This document shows, in pieces, positions 24,753 to 34,985 of a DNA stretch of 64,000 bases. Where the stretch lies: contig NZ_CP061080.1 in assembly GCF_014495845.1 (NCBI RefSeq), positions 1,973,001 to 2,037,000 of the forward strand. The letters are read 5' to 3'. The position numbers were made by a program, and so were the translations under genes. This DNA comes from Aquibium microcysteis (GTDB taxonomy: Bacteria; Pseudomonadota; Alphaproteobacteria; Rhizobiales; Rhizobiaceae). The notes under the pieces were generated by a model, which ran no database searches, had not been told where the DNA came from, and saw only the letters and a program-made list of their open reading frames with translations. Position 1 is the stretch's first letter, and each line of letters begins with the position of its first letter.

Positions 24753-26417
24753 CTACTCCGTCTCCGCCAGCAGCCGCCCCGCTGCCGCGCGGGCCTCGTC
24801 GGTAATCGTCGCGCCGGCGAGCATGCGGGCGATCTCCTCCTGCCGCGCCGGGCGCGGCAGCTGCGCCACGCCGGTGGCGACGCGGTCCGTGCCTCCGGAC
24901 TTCGAGATCAGGAAATGCGTCGCGGCGCGCGCGGCGACCTGCGGCGCATGCGTCACCGACAAGACCTGCACGCGCTCGGCGAGCCGCGCCAGCCGCGCGC
25001 CGATGGCGTCCGCGACGGCGCCGCCCACACCCGTGTCGATCTCGTCGAAGACCAGCGTCGGCGCCGAGCCGCGGTCGGCCAGCGCCACCTTGAGCGCGAG
25101 CAGGAAGCGCGACAGCTCGCCGCCGGAGGCGATCTTGGCCATCGGCCCGGGCCGCGAGCCCGGATTCGTCCTGACCCAGAACTCCACCTGGTCGATCCCC
25201 TCCTCGCGTCGGTCGTCCGGCTCGGTGGCCAGCTCGACGAGGAAGGCCGCGCGCTCGAGCTTCAGCGCCGGCAGCTCGGCCATCACCGCGCCGGCCAGCG
25301 CCGCCGCGGCTTCGCGCCGCTGCGCCGACAGCGACGCGGCCGCCGCATCATAGGCCGACCGTGTCTCCCGAGCAGCCTTCTCCAGTCCGCCAAGCCGCTC
25401 CTCCCCCGCGTCGAGATCAGCGAGGTCCGCGGTCATTCGGTCGCGGAGCGCCGGCAGCGCGTCGACGGCGACGTTGTGCTTGCGGGCGGCCGCGCGCAGC
25501 GCGAACAGCCGCTCCTCGGTCTGCTCCAGCACGCGGGGATCGTATTCGGAGGCGCGCATGGCAGCGTCGATGCCCGTCTGCGCGGCGTCGAGCGAGAGGA
25601 GAGCCTCATCGAGTGACTTCACCACGTCGTCGAGCATACCCGGCACTTCCTGCGCCTTGCGCTCGAGCCGCCGCAACAGGCCGGCCAGCACCGGAACCGG
25701 CGACTGGTTGCCGGAGAACACCTCCTGCGCCTCGCCGATGTCGGACGCGATCTTCTCGGCCTTCATCATCTGGCCGCGCACGCCGGCGAGTTCCGTCTCT
25801 TCTCCCTCGCGGGGATCGAGCTTGGTCAGCTCCGCCACGGAAGCGCGCAGATAGTCGGCCTCGCGGGCGGCGGCCTCGACGCGGGCGCGGTGCCGGGCGA
25901 GTTCCTGCTCGGCATGCCGCCAGTCGGCGAAAGCCTTGCGCACCGCAGCGACAGCAGAGCCATGGCCGCCGAACTGGTCCAGCACGTCGCGATGCGCATC
26001 CGTGTCCACCAGGGCGCGCTCGTCGTGCTGGCCGTGGATCTCGACCAGCGCCCGGCCGATGTCGCGCATCAGCGCCACGCTCGCCGGCCGGTCGTTGACG
26101 AAGACCCGCGACCGCCCGTCGGCGTTCTGGACGCGGCGAAGCAGGATGTCGCCCTCGTCCTCGATGGCGTTGTCGGCGATCAGGCGGCGGGCCGGATGGC
26201 CGGGAGGCACGTCGAAGACGGCCGTCACCTGCCCCTGAGCCGAACCGTGACGGACCAGCGAAGCGTCGCCGCGCCCGCCGAGGGCGAGCGAAAGGGCATC
26301 GAGGAGGATGGACTTGCCGGCGCCCGTCTCGCCAGTCAGCACCGACAGGCCGCGCGCGAACTCGATGTCCAGCTTCTCGATCAGGACGATATCGCGGATC
26401 GACAGTTGGACCAGCAT
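24753..26417 (-). CDS. recN: DNA repair protein RecN
   Basis: SMC-like ATPase acting early in double-strand break repair. 554 residues. Walker A GETGAGKSILLDAL at about 29-42, a long central coiled coil with Ala/Glu/Arg-rich helices (about 160-350), then the signature LSRFLLALKVAL and Walker B TLVFDEIDTGVGG, with the D-loop after it. 16 bp after bamD. No LexA box was identified upstream, which is expected if it is expressed from the bamD side. Confidence 0.95.
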   Translation of the reverse strand: MLVQLSIRDIVLIEKLDIEFARGLSVLTGETGAGKSILLDALSLALGGRGDASLVRHGSAQGQVTAVFDVPPGHPARRLIADNAIEDEGDILLRRVQNADGRSRVFVNDRPASVALMRDIGRALVEIHGQHDERALVDTDAHRDVLDQFGGHGSAVAAVRKAFADWRHAEQELARHRARVEAAAREADYLRASVAELTKLDPREGEETELAGVRGQMMKAEKIASDIGEAQEVFSGNQSPVPVLAGLLRRLERKAQEVPGMLDDVVKSLDEALLSLDAAQTGIDAAMRASEYDPRVLEQTEERLFALRAAARKHNVAVDALPALRDRMTADLADLDAGEERLGGLEKAARETRSAYDAAAASLSAQRREAAAALAGAVMAELPALKLERAAFLVELATEPDDRREEGIDQVEFWVRTNPGSRPGPMAKIASGGELSRFLLALKVALADRGSAPTLVFDEIDTGVGGAVADAIGARLARLAERVQVLSVTHAPQVAARAATHFLISKSGGTDRVATGVAQLPRPARQEEIARMLAGATITDEARAAAGRLLAETE

Positions 26418-26433
26418 GCGCGTTCCGCGCCGG

Positions 26434-27291
26434 TCAGCTGCCGACCAGCAGGGCTCCGGCCTTGGAGATCCACGAGCCCCGGTTCTCGCGCGGCTCGAGA
26501 CCGCCCGTCTGCAGCAGCTTGTAGGAGTCGCGGTACCACTGGCTGTCCGGATAATTGTGGCCGAGCACGGCCGCCGCCGTCTGCGCCTCCGAGACGAGGC
26601 CCATGGCGTAATACGTCTCCGTCAGGCGGGCCAGCGCCTCCTCGACGTGGCGGGTGTCGGAATAGACCTCGACGACGTAGCGGAACCGCTTCACGGCGGC
26701 GATATATTCGCGGCGCTCCAGGTAGTAGCGACCGATCTGCATCTCCTTGCCGGCCAGCTGGTCGCGGGCGAAGCGCTTCTTGGCCTTCGCATCCTCGACA
26801 TACTGCGAATCGGGCCAGCGGGTGATCACCTCTTCCATCGCCTCGACGGTGCGACGGGCCTCCTTCTGGTCCTGTGTCACGTCGCGGATCTGGCGGAACC
26901 AGCTCAGGCCGACGATGTACTGCGCGTAGGCGGCATCCGGATGCGAGGGGTACAGGTTGACGAACCGCGATGCGTTGGCGATCGAGTCCTCGTAATTGCC
27001 CTGGCGGTACTGGGCGAAGGCCGTCATCACCAGGGATTTCCGCGCGAATTCAGAATAGGGATGCTGCCGGTCGATCGCCTGGAACTTGGCGACCGCTTCC
27101 TTCAGACGCCCCGCTTCGAGGTTGGCGAGGCCCTGGTTGTAGAGAACGTCCGCGGGCTCGACGTCCTCGACGTAGCTCGTCAGGTCGAGATCCTTCTCGG
27201 ACATGCAGCCCGACATGAGAAGTCCCGCCGCCACCATCGGCGCTGCGAGCATGATCGATCGAGCCCGTCCGGCAGTCCGCTTGTAGATCAT
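26434..27291 (-). CDS. bamD: Outer-membrane assembly lipoprotein BamD
   Basis: Essential component of the BAM complex that folds outer-membrane proteins. 285 residues from the ATG giving [18 protein letters not shown]. The lipoprotein signal ends in the lipobox LLMSGC with the lipidated Cys near residue 29. TPR-like repeats follow ([19 protein letters not shown] and later). In the conserved order lpxC-bamD-recN-ligA. Confidence 0.95.
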   Translation of the reverse strand: MIYKRTAGRARSIMLAAPMVAAGLLMSGCMSEKDLDLTSYVEDVEPADVLYNQGLANLEAGRLKEAVAKFQAIDRQHPYSEFARKSLVMTAFAQYRQGNYEDSIANASRFVNLYPSHPDAAYAQYIVGLSWFRQIRDVTQDQKEARRTVEAMEEVITRWPDSQYVEDAKAKKRFARDQLAGKEMQIGRYYLERREYIAAVKRFRYVVEVYSDTRHVEEALARLTETYYAMGLVSEAQTAAAVLGHNYPDSQWYRDSYKLLQTGGLEPRENRGSWISKAGALLVGS

Positions 27292-27539
27292 CGTTGGCTC
27301 AATTCCCTCTGGCGCGAGCGCTGGCGGGCACCCGTGGCCATAAATCATACCCGTCCCGTAGGAACAACGCTATCACGGTTCTTTCGCGCTTTTTTGTGGC
27401 ACGGCATCCCCGTCAGGTCACATTCGACGATGCGCCGGCGCTCGGATCGGTCGCGTCCGGACGGGCCGGCGCCTGTCGCGGCGTGCGTAGACGGAGGCCG
27501 CAGAACGAGACGGATCGTACCCGGCACGTCCGGCCGGGC

Positions 27540-27615
27540 GGCGATCAGAGCGCCTACAGGCGATCAGAGCGCCTTCAGGCGATCAGAGCGCCTTCCGGCG
27601 ATCAGAGCGCCCAGG
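27540..27615. repeat. Four tandem 19-bp repeats across the lpxC stop codon
   Basis: GGCGATCAGAGCGCCTTCA occurs four times head to tail (starts 27540, 27559, 27578, 27597) with changes only in the last four or five bases. The fourth copy contains the lpxC stop codon, so the array looks like slippage amplification of the 3' end of lpxC. Each copy reads Ala-Leu-stop in the lpxC direction. Confidence 0.9.
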
Positions 27616-28552
27616 GCGCGAAGACGGGAGCGTTGACGGCGATGAGTTCGGCGGCGCGGCCGCGCTCGCGGCGGGTCGTCTCGACGATCTCGAAGGCGCT
27701 GCGGTCGGAGAGAAGGCGGCGGAGCGCCGTGGCGTTCAGCTTGTGGCCGCCGCGATAGGAGCGGAAGCAGCCGATGAAACGGGCGCCGGCCAGCGCGAGA
27801 TCGCCCATCGCATCCAGCGTCTTGTGGCGGACGAACTCGTCCTCGTAGCGCAGGCCCTCGAGGTTGATCACCCGATCGTCGTCGCCGATCACGACGGAAT
27901 TCTCGAGCGACGAACCGAGCGCATACCCCGCCGCCCACAGCCGTTCGACATCCTTCATGAAGCCGAAGGTGCGAGCCCGTGCGATGTCGCGCTTGAAGGC
28001 TTCCGCCGTGATGTCGCCGGCATAGAGCTGGCGGCCGATGGAGGATGATTCGAAATCGATCTCCACTTCGAAACGCGTGCCGGTATAGGGCAGGAACTCG
28101 GCCCAGGAACCGCCCTTCTCGATGCGGATCGGCTTGATGACGCGGATGTAGCGGCGTTTGGAGCCGAGCTGGCGCAGACCGGCCTGCTCGATCGCCTCGA
28201 CGAACAGCTCGCTCGACCCGTCGAGGATCGGAACCTCCGAACCGTCGATGTCGATGCTGACGTTGTCCACGCCCAGCGCGAACAGGGCGGCCATCAGATG
28301 CTCGACCGTCGCTACGTGGACGCCGTCGGTGTCGCCCAGCACGGTGCAGAGATCGGTTCCGCCGATCTCCGACACGAGACCCCTGATCTCGCGATACTCC
28401 TCGCCGTCGACGCTGCAGTTGAAGATGACGCCGGTATCGGCATCGGCGGGATTGAGATGAAGGGTGACGGGCTTGCCGCTATGGACGCCGACGCCCGAAA
28501 GGGTGGCACGCGAGTTGAGGGTCGTCTGATAGTCGTGCAACTCTATCCCCAT
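27602..28552 (-). CDS. lpxC: UDP-3-O-acyl-N-acetylglucosamine deacetylase LpxC
   Basis: Zinc enzyme that commits UDP-acyl-GlcNAc to lipid A synthesis. 316 residues from the ATG giving MGIELHDYQTTLNSRATLSG. The zinc site VEHLMAALFALGVDN, the second zinc-binding segment RHKTLDAMGDLALAG (His and Asp) and the catalytic-base GHKLN motif are present. Downstream of ftsZ as in related genomes. The stop codon lies in a tandem repeat. Confidence 0.96.
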   Translation of the reverse strand: MGIELHDYQTTLNSRATLSGVGVHSGKPVTLHLNPADADTGVIFNCSVDGEEYREIRGLVSEIGGTDLCTVLGDTDGVHVATVEHLMAALFALGVDNVSIDIDGSEVPILDGSSELFVEAIEQAGLRQLGSKRRYIRVIKPIRIEKGGSWAEFLPYTGTRFEVEIDFESSSIGRQLYAGDITAEAFKRDIARARTFGFMKDVERLWAAGYALGSSLENSVVIGDDDRVINLEGLRYEDEFVRHKTLDAMGDLALAGARFIGCFRSYRGGHKLNATALRRLLSDRSAFEIVETTRRERGRAAELIAVNAPVFAPWAL

Positions 28553-28778
28553 GATCCCGCCCCGTTCAGGACCGCTTGTGCCGATCGGCTGCGGTTCTTG
28601 TCTCGCAAGGTTACGAGCTGCCGGTATCCCCAAACCCACACGCCGGAAGCTCTCGATTGGCCGCGAAGATAAAGATGCCGTCGGGAGTCGCCAAATCACG
28701 GTTTCTTACCTTCTGTTACGCCTGTCTCGCTCTAACGTCCAGCTGCAAGCCGATGATTTCACGCGCCTTTATGCAGAA

Positions 28779-28807
28779 GCGGAACGGCCGTGTTCCGGCC
28801 GTTCCGC
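28779..28807 (-). terminator. Hairpin after ftsZ, possible terminator
   Basis: GCGGAACGGCC and GGCCGTTCCGC form a perfect 11-bp stem around a 7-base loop, 39 bp after the ftsZ stop. The T run on the minus strand is weak, so partial termination or mRNA 3'-end protection is as likely as full termination. The rest of the 293-bp ftsZ-lpxC gap has no gene and must contain the lpxC promoter. Confidence 0.5.
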
Positions 28808-28845
28808 GCACGCGACAACGCAATTCCGGCGAGCGCCCGCGCTCG

Positions 28846-30555
28846 TCAGTTGGCCTGGCGCCGCAGGAAAGCCGGAATCTCCAGCTGATCGTCCTCGTTG
28901 ACGGCACGCTGGGCCGGAACGAGCCGCCCATGATCGTCGAGCTGGCCCCGGCGCGGCGCGTAGAGCTGGGCGTCCGGGCCCGACAGGCGGCGCGATTCGG
29001 CCTGCGGCTGAACGAACTGCGGCTCGCGCGGCGCTGCCGGCTTGGCACGGACGGCGTCCTCGTCCCGGCGCGACGACAGGCCCGCGGTCAGGCGCTTGAG
29101 AAGCCCGCTCATCGGTCCGCGATCCTCCACCGGCTCGGCAGCTGCTGCTGCGGCGGCGGCGGCACGGGCGTTCTGCTGCGCATCCATCTCGGCCTTCACC
29201 AGCGGCGGAAAATCCTCGACGCGCGGCATGCGCGGCTGCTGGATGACCGGATCGGGACGCTGCACCGGCGCCTGGGCGGCCGGCTGCATCAGAGGCCGCG
29301 GCTGCGGCTGCGGCTCGGGAGCCGGGGCGCGGAAGAGCCGGTTCTGCGGCACGAAGTCGTCGGCCGGGGCCGCCGGGCGCAGGCTGGTGCGCTCGGCCTC
29401 GCGAATCGCCTCCGCGACCGGGTCGTTGTCCATCGCCTGCGGGGCAGCCGGAGCCTCGTAGTGCTGCACCGGTGCCGGCGCGGGCGCAACGGCCACGGGA
29501 ACCGGCCGGATCTCGGCCTGCTGCACCGGGCGCGGCTGCGGCTTCGGTGCCTGGCGGATCTCGATCGGCGCGGCCGAGATCTCGTGCGCCTTCTTGTCGA
29601 TGCCGGTGGCGACCACCGACACGCGGATCACGCCCTCCAGTTCCTCGTCGAAGGTCGCGCCCAGGATGATGTTGGCGTCCTGGTCGACCTCCTCGCGGAT
29701 GCGGGTCGCCGCCTCGTCGACCTCGAACAGGGTCAGGTCGCGGCCGCCGGTGATCGAGATCAGCAGCCCCCGCGCGCCCTTCATCGACGATTCGTCGAGA
29801 AGCGGGTTGGCGATCGCGGCCTCGGCGGCTGCCATCGCGCGGCCCTCGCCCGAGGCCTCGCCGGTGCCCATCATCGCCTTGCCCATCTCGCGCATCACCG
29901 AGCGCACGTCGGCGAAGTCGAGGTTGATGAGGCCTTCCTTGACCATCAGGTCGGTGATGCAGGCGACGCCCGAATAGAGCACCTGGTCGGCCATCGAGAA
30001 GGCGTCGGCGAAGGTGGTCTTGTCGTTGGCGATGCGGAACAGGTTCTGGTTCGGGATGACGATCAGCGTGTCGACGTTCTTCTGCAGTTCCTCGATGCCG
30101 ATGTCGGCCGTCTTCATCCGGCGCTGACCCTCGAAGTGGAAGGGCTTGGTGACGACGCCGACCGTGAGGATGCCCTTCTCGCGCGCCGCGCGCGCCACGA
30201 CGGGCGCCGCGCCGGTGCCGGTGCCGCCGCCCATGCCCGCAGTGACGAAGCACATGTGCGTGCCGGCCAGATGGTCGACGATCTCGTCGATGCATTCCTC
30301 GGCCGCCGCGCGTCCGACCTCGGGCTGCGAGCCGGCACCGAGACCTTCCGTCACATGAGCGCCGAGCTGGATCAGCCGCTCCGCCCGCGACATCGTCAGC
30401 GCCTGCGCATCCGTGTTGGCGACGACGAACTCGACGCCGCGCAGCCCTGCGTTGATCATGTTGTTGACGGCATTGCCGCCGCCGCCGCCGACGCCGAAGA
30501 CCGTGATGCGCGGCTTGAGCTCGGTGATGTCCGGCTTCTGAAGATTGATCGTCAT
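28846..30555 (-). CDS. ftsZ: Cell division protein FtsZ (long-linker form)
   Basis: Tubulin-like GTPase that forms the division ring. 569 residues; the GTPase core (about 1-320) has the [13 protein letters not shown] nucleotide loop and the [13 protein letters not shown] tubulin signature. A Pro/Gln/Ala-rich linker of about 200 residues follows, with the membrane-tether contact peptide near the C-terminus ([14 protein letters not shown]). The long linker is typical of Hyphomicrobiales. 67 bp after ftsA. Confidence 0.97.
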   Translation of the reverse strand: MTINLQKPDITELKPRITVFGVGGGGGNAVNNMINAGLRGVEFVVANTDAQALTMSRAERLIQLGAHVTEGLGAGSQPEVGRAAAEECIDEIVDHLAGTHMCFVTAGMGGGTGTGAAPVVARAAREKGILTVGVVTKPFHFEGQRRMKTADIGIEELQKNVDTLIVIPNQNLFRIANDKTTFADAFSMADQVLYSGVACITDLMVKEGLINLDFADVRSVMREMGKAMMGTGEASGEGRAMAAAEAAIANPLLDESSMKGARGLLISITGGRDLTLFEVDEAATRIREEVDQDANIILGATFDEELEGVIRVSVVATGIDKKAHEISAAPIEIRQAPKPQPRPVQQAEIRPVPVAVAPAPAPVQHYEAPAAPQAMDNDPVAEAIREAERTSLRPAAPADDFVPQNRLFRAPAPEPQPQPRPLMQPAAQAPVQRPDPVIQQPRMPRVEDFPPLVKAEMDAQQNARAAAAAAAAAEPVEDRGPMSGLLKRLTAGLSSRRDEDAVRAKPAAPREPQFVQPQAESRRLSGPDAQLYAPRRGQLDDHGRLVPAQRAVNEDDQLEIPAFLRRQAN

Positions 30556-30622
30556 GTCCTCGTCCTTTTCGCCTTGTCTTGCCGCAACGCCGCCGCGGCC
30601 GCCCGGGGCAAGCCCCTCGATT

Positions 30623-31933
30623 CTAGAAACTGTCTTTCAACCACTGTCCCACGCGCCCCAGCCGTCCCCCCGTGCCGGTGGAGCGCATACGCAGGAAACC
30701 CGTCACGCGGCCGCTCTCGAAGGAAGCGACCTGCGGATAGATCATCAGACCCACCGCCGAAGAGAAGGCCGGCCCCTTGGCCGCCTCGGGCAGCCCGGCG
30801 ACGCCGAGCGGACGCCCGACGCGCACGTTTCGGCCGAGGATCCGGCGCGCCGCATCCGGCAGGCCCGACAGCTGGCTGGCGCCGCCCGTCAGCACGACGC
30901 GCTTGCCCACGGTCGGCCCGAAGCCGGACTGCGCCAGCCGGTCCCGCACCAGTTCCAGCGTCTCCTCGACGCGGGCGCGGATGATGCGCGTCATGACCGC
31001 GCGCGGGACCTGCAGCGGCATGTCTCCGTCTTCGGCACCCACCGGCGGGACGTTGACGACGTCGCGGTCGTCGGCGCCCGTCGGAAGTGCCGACCCGTGC
31101 ATTACCTTGAAGCGCTCGGCCGTCTCGACGCTCGACGACAACCCGCGCGCGAGATCGAGCGTGACGTGGATGCCGCCCACCGGCAGCGAATCGGCATGGA
31201 CGAACTTGCCCTCGGAGAAGACGGAGATGGTCGTGGTTCCGCCGCCCAGATCGATGCAGGCGGCGCCGAGTTCGGCCTCGTCGTCGACGAGCGCGGCAAG
31301 CCCGCTCGCATAGGGCGTCGCCACCATGCGCTCCACCGACAGATGCGACCGGTTGATGCAGAGCTCCATGTTGCGGATCGGCGCGGCGTCGCCCGTCAGC
31401 ACGTGCATGTCGACACCGAGCGTCTCGCCCAGCATGCCGCGCGGGTCGCGGATCCCCTTCTCGCCGTCGAGCGAGAAACCGGTCGCCAGCGAATGCACGA
31501 GCTCTCGCTCGACCTGCAGGGCCTGCTTGGCGCCCGCCGCCAGCACCTTGGTGATGTCGGAGGCGTCCACCTCATGGCCGCCGAGATTGATGGTCGCCGT
31601 CGAGATCTGGCTCTTCATCCGGCCGGCCGACAGGTTGACGATCAGCGAATCGACCGTCAGCCCGGCCATCCGCTCCGCAGCGTCGACCGCCAGCCGGATC
31701 GCCTGTTCGGCCCGGTCGAGATCGACGATCATGCCGGACTTCACGCCCTGCGACTTCTGGTGACCGATGCCGATGACGCGCACCTGGTGGGTGCGGCCGC
31801 GCAGCGATTCGCCAGCCTCGATCGGCTTCAGCTTGCCGATGATGCAGCAGATCTTGCTCGACCCGATGTCGAGGACCGTCACGATGCCGGAGCGCCGCGA
31901 CGTCGTCTGACCGTTTCCGCCAAGCCAGCTCAT
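30623..31933 (-). CDS. ftsA: Cell division protein FtsA
   Basis: Actin-like protein that anchors FtsZ to the membrane. 436 residues with the actin-type phosphate motifs ([14 protein letters not shown] near the start, [14 protein letters not shown] in the middle, [12 protein letters not shown] late). The C-terminal amphipathic tether is [12 protein letters not shown]. Its ATG overlaps the ftsQ stop as ATGA. Confidence 0.97.
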   Translation of the reverse strand: MSWLGGNGQTTSRRSGIVTVLDIGSSKICCIIGKLKPIEAGESLRGRTHQVRVIGIGHQKSQGVKSGMIVDLDRAEQAIRLAVDAAERMAGLTVDSLIVNLSAGRMKSQISTATINLGGHEVDASDITKVLAAGAKQALQVERELVHSLATGFSLDGEKGIRDPRGMLGETLGVDMHVLTGDAAPIRNMELCINRSHLSVERMVATPYASGLAALVDDEAELGAACIDLGGGTTTISVFSEGKFVHADSLPVGGIHVTLDLARGLSSSVETAERFKVMHGSALPTGADDRDVVNVPPVGAEDGDMPLQVPRAVMTRIIRARVEETLELVRDRLAQSGFGPTVGKRVVLTGGASQLSGLPDAARRILGRNVRVGRPLGVAGLPEAAKGPAFSSAVGLMIYPQVASFESGRVTGFLRMRSTGTGGRLGRVGQWLKDSF

Positions 31934-32865
31934 GTGCGCCGCCCCGCTGCCTTCTCGGCCTTCTGCATCGCCTTGACGTCGGCTTCCCGCTGCTTCAGCC
32001 CTTCCGGCGTCAGCTGGACGACGAGCCGGTCCGAAAGCCTCAGGTCCACCGCCGCGATGTCGCGCGACAGCAGCGAATCGCTCTCCTCGACGGACATCAG
32101 CCAGTCGAGCGCCCGCGCCTCGCCGGTCTCCGGCAGCTTCAGCACGACGCCGTTGTCGAGACGCAGGTCCCAGCGACGGTCGGCGATGCGAACGTAGCCC
32201 CGCACACGGCTGGCGAGCGACGGATGATCGGCCACGAGCGCGACGATGGCGCCCGCCTGCCGCGCCGCGCCCTCGCCCACCACCAGCGGCAGCGACGCGA
32301 AGCGCTCGCTGGTATAGGGAACGATCGGCGCCCCGGAACGCTCGACCACCGACAACTCGCCGCCGTGCTGCCAGATCGCGAACGGCTGCTTCTCCACGAG
32401 CGCGATTTCCAGGGTGGTCGGATAGATCTTGCGGACGGTCGCGCTCTCGACCCAGGGCAGCGCCACGACGCGCTCGCGCACTTCGTCGGCACCGAGACCG
32501 ATCAGCGACGTCCAGCCGTCGAGCGACAGCACCTGCAGGACGTCGATGTCGGACACCTCCCGATTCCCCGAAACACGCACGTCGTCGACGGCGAAACCGC
32601 TGTGGGCCGTGAAAGTCTGCACCACCTGCGGATAATGTCCGCCCAGCGCCATGCCGTAGAGGGCCGTCGCCGCGAAGAGGCCGCCGGAGAGGATCAGGCC
32701 GGCGAAGCGCGGCGCCTCGACCTCTCCCGAGGTCAGCCGGCCGAGCAGGCGCGCCGGCCGCCGCAGGAAGCGCGGCAGCACGCCCGCGCCGGACCGTGCG
32801 GACGCCGCACCGGACGACCGCGCGAGCGGTGCCTGCAGATCCCGTCCGGTTCTCAGCGCAAACAC
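31930..32865 (-). CDS. ftsQ: Cell division protein FtsQ
   Basis: Inner-membrane hub of the FtsQLB divisome complex. 311 residues from a GTG (VFALRTGRD...). This start is chosen because GGAGGA lies 7 bases before it; an upstream TTG (32886) lacks such a site. One membrane helix (about 60-82), the POTRA domain ([17 protein letters not shown]) and the FtsQ beta domain follow. Its start overlaps the 3' end of ddl by 13 bp. Confidence 0.94.
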   Translation of the reverse strand: MFALRTGRDLQAPLARSSGAASARSGAGVLPRFLRRPARLLGRLTSGEVEAPRFAGLILSGGLFAATALYGMALGGHYPQVVQTFTAHSGFAVDDVRVSGNREVSDIDVLQVLSLDGWTSLIGLGADEVRERVVALPWVESATVRKIYPTTLEIALVEKQPFAIWQHGGELSVVERSGAPIVPYTSERFASLPLVVGEGAARQAGAIVALVADHPSLASRVRGYVRIADRRWDLRLDNGVVLKLPETGEARALDWLMSVEESDSLLSRDIAAVDLRLSDRLVVQLTPEGLKQREADVKAMQKAEKAAGRRT

Positions 32866-33779
32866 GAAGCGTCCTCCACCATCCAACTCAAGAGTTCACC
32901 AAATCGATGGCCGGCATGTGCGGCGATCTCGGGCACCAGCGATGTCGGCGTCATCCCGGGCTGCGTGTTGATTTCCAGCCAGATCACCTCCCCGTTTTCG
33001 GAGAAGCGGTCGTCATATCGGAAATCGGATCGACTCACGCCGCGACAGCCCATGGCTTGATGCGCCTTAAGGGACAGTGTCTGTATTTTTTGGTAAATAT
33101 TCGGTGAAATTTTTGCCGGGCATTCGTGTTTTGAGCCGCCCGCCGCATACTTTGCGTCGTAGTCGTAGAAGGCGTGGCCGAGCGGCACGATCTCGGTCAC
33201 GCCGAGCGCCACGTCGCCCATCACCGCGCAGGTCAGCTCGCGGCCGTGCACGAAGCGCTCGGCCATCACGACGTCGCCGTACTTCCAGTCCGCGGACCCG
33301 ATGACCTGCGGCGGATGGGCCTGCCCCTCCTTCACGATCACCACGCCGAAGCTCGACCCCTCCCGCACCGGCTTGACCACGTAGGGCGGCTTCATCGGAT
33401 GCTCGTGGCCGATCTCGAACCGGTTCATCACCCGCGATTCGGCGACCGGGATGCCCGCCGCGCGCGCGACCTTCTTGGCCCGCTCCTTGTCCATGGCGAG
33501 CGCGGAGGCCAGCACGCCGGAATGGGTGTAGGGAATCTCCAGATATTCCAGCACGCCCTGGATCGTGCCGTCCTCGCCGAAAGGGCCGTGCAGGGCATTG
33601 AACGCGACGTCGGGACGCAGCCGCGAGAGAACCTCCACGACGTCGCGCCCGACGTCCACGCGCGTGACGGGGTAACCTTCGGCTTCGAGCGCATCCGCGC
33701 AGGCATTCCCGGAGGAGAGCGACACGGGCCGTTCGGACGAGAATCCTCCCATCAGAACGGCGACATGCTTCTTCGACAT
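32853..33779 (-). CDS. ddl: D-alanine--D-alanine ligase
   Basis: Makes the D-Ala-D-Ala dipeptide for the muropeptide stem. 308 residues from the ATG giving [23 protein letters not shown]-grasp features include [15 protein letters not shown] and the Mg-binding [11 protein letters not shown]. Codons for residues around [17 protein letters not shown] (about 33070-33145) are strikingly AT-rich compared with the rest of the gene, although the protein sequence there is conserved. Normally it follows murB directly; here a 1.2-kb island intervenes. Confidence 0.96.
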   Translation of the reverse strand: MSKKHVAVLMGGFSSERPVSLSSGNACADALEAEGYPVTRVDVGRDVVEVLSRLRPDVAFNALHGPFGEDGTIQGVLEYLEIPYTHSGVLASALAMDKERAKKVARAAGIPVAESRVMNRFEIGHEHPMKPPYVVKPVREGSSFGVVIVKEGQAHPPQVIGSADWKYGDVVMAERFVHGRELTCAVMGDVALGVTEIVPLGHAFYDYDAKYAAGGSKHECPAKISPNIYQKIQTLSLKAHQAMGCRGVSRSDFRYDDRFSENGEVIWLEINTQPGMTPTSLVPEIAAHAGHRFGELLSWMVEDASCLR

Positions 33780-34031
33780 AGCCCCGAATTCCCCTCTCTC
33801 GCGGGCCGCACAGGAGCGTATCGCGGGATGAATCGTTCCTCTCCGGGGATACGTAAGCCCCAGAGCTACGCGATCGACGCGTGCACGAATCAAACCCGGA
33901 AACGCTGTGGCACCATAGGAATCAGAGGATGGATAACGTGGCAACCCCTGAACGTGCCGTCGATGCGAGAGGTTGTCGCCCCACCCCTCCTGCAACCCGC
34001 AAAGGCCGTTGCCGCGGTGCGGTGGTCGCGG
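33780..34031. other. Non-coding part of the murB-ddl island
   Basis: About 250 bp with no recognisable gene. It must supply whatever signals now drive ddl-ftsQ-ftsA-ftsZ if the toxin-antitoxin island blocks read-through from murB. Confidence 0.5.
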
Positions 34032-34277
34032 TCAGGTGCTGCTGGCGATGGCCGAGCCGGCGACCATCGACACGATCGAAGACTGCCGCCTCGAAGGCCG
34101 GTCCGAGCCCTTCCTCGATCGGCGCGTCGGGTCCGAGGTCGACCGCGTCGAACTCGAGATCAGGCACGACCTCGCCGCCGATACGATCGACGTCCGCGGC
34201 ATTTTCAGAGCAAGCTCTGCGGTCAACGGCCCGTCGATGAGCCACTCGATCCAGGCCGAAGAGTCGACAACCAGCAT
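34032..34277 (-). pseudogene. VapC-like PIN-domain toxin remnant
   Basis: The first 27 residues are a clear PIN-domain start (MLVVDSSAWIEWLIDGPLTA, with the first catalytic Asp). After KMP the frame turns into Ser/Arg-rich sequence ending at a stop after 81 codons, without the later acidic residues a PIN nuclease needs. Neither of the other two frames recovers a PIN C-terminus, so this is a truncation rather than a simple frameshift. Its ATG overlaps the antitoxin stop as TGATG. An active toxin is unlikely. Confidence 0.75.
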
Positions 34278-34489
34278 CAATAGCGGTCCTTGCGGTCTCG
34301 GTAGTCCGAGGGGTCCGCGTCTTCTGCCTGTCCTTTCAGATCGTCAAGGCTCGGAACTGGCATCAGGAGGACGCCCTTTCCCTTGGGAATGAAGACGAAT
34401 TCCTGACCAGCGCTCCATTGCTGCTCGGTGCGCAAGGCCTTTGGGATCGAGATCTGGTACTTTGCCGAGAGCGTTGCTGTATCGGACAT
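34277..34489 (-). CDS. AbrB/MazE-type antitoxin (VapB-like)
   Basis: 70 residues with a swapped-hairpin AbrB DNA-binding domain (LSAKYQISIPKALRTEQQW, then FVFIPKGKGVLLMPVPS) and an acidic C-terminal tail that would cover the toxin. An ATG four codons earlier (34501) is also possible. Family antitoxins repress their own operon. The partner toxin gene is truncated, so this may be an orphan antitoxin. Confidence 0.8.
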   Translation of the reverse strand: MSDTATLSAKYQISIPKALRTEQQWSAGQEFVFIPKGKGVLLMPVPSLDDLKGQAEDADPSDYRDRKDRY

Positions 34490-34985
34490 GGGCCTGGCCA
34501 TTTTCGATCGATCCAGTTCTGGTAAGAAATTAGCGTGAGACCGTCTCGGAAGGAAGGGCGACCGGCACGGCTTCGAAACGCGAGGCCATCCTCGCGGCGG
34601 TGAAGACGCTTCAAACGGCCCGATCCCGCTCGCGACGCTCGACGGCGGCGCCAACGGCCACACCTTCGTCCCTGGCCCGCAGGCCCTGCCCTCGACATCG
34701 ATCGAGGTCGGCCTTCCCACGTGCCAGGCCGTCGGCGCCGCGAGACTGTCGGCGAGACGTCGCTCCGGCCGCTTCGTGGCGATGGCCGAGCCGGCGAAGG
34801 TCGCGATACCGTCAGCCACGGCGAAGGCCCGCTTCGGCCGGAGGCGGAGCCGCGACGGCATCCGGTCCGGGAGCGCCTCGTCGACGAAGGCGACGTCACG
34901 GGCCGGATGGGTCAGGCAGGTCTGGTGGCTGAAGGAAAAAAGATACGCCGTTTGCTCGGTCTTCCCGACGGTGCTCAATATGGAA
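34490..34985. other. Non-coding spacer between murB and the antitoxin
   Basis: 496 bp with no recognisable gene in any frame. It contains one copy (34777-34797) of a 21-bp direct repeat whose other exact copy is at 34043-34063, so the repeats bracket the toxin-antitoxin remnant. The segment may include decayed coding sequence, but none could be named. Confidence 0.55.

Noticed and set aside
32866..32886. Upstream TTG start for ftsQ
   Set aside because: The strong GGAGGA lies inside the would-be extension and is correctly spaced for the GTG at 32865 instead.
33922..34245. A 107-codon minus-strand frame as the rest of the PIN toxin by frameshift
   Set aside because: The frame continues with Asp/Glu/Gly-rich sequence but lacks the PIN core helices and later catalytic acids; truncation fits better than a single frameshift.
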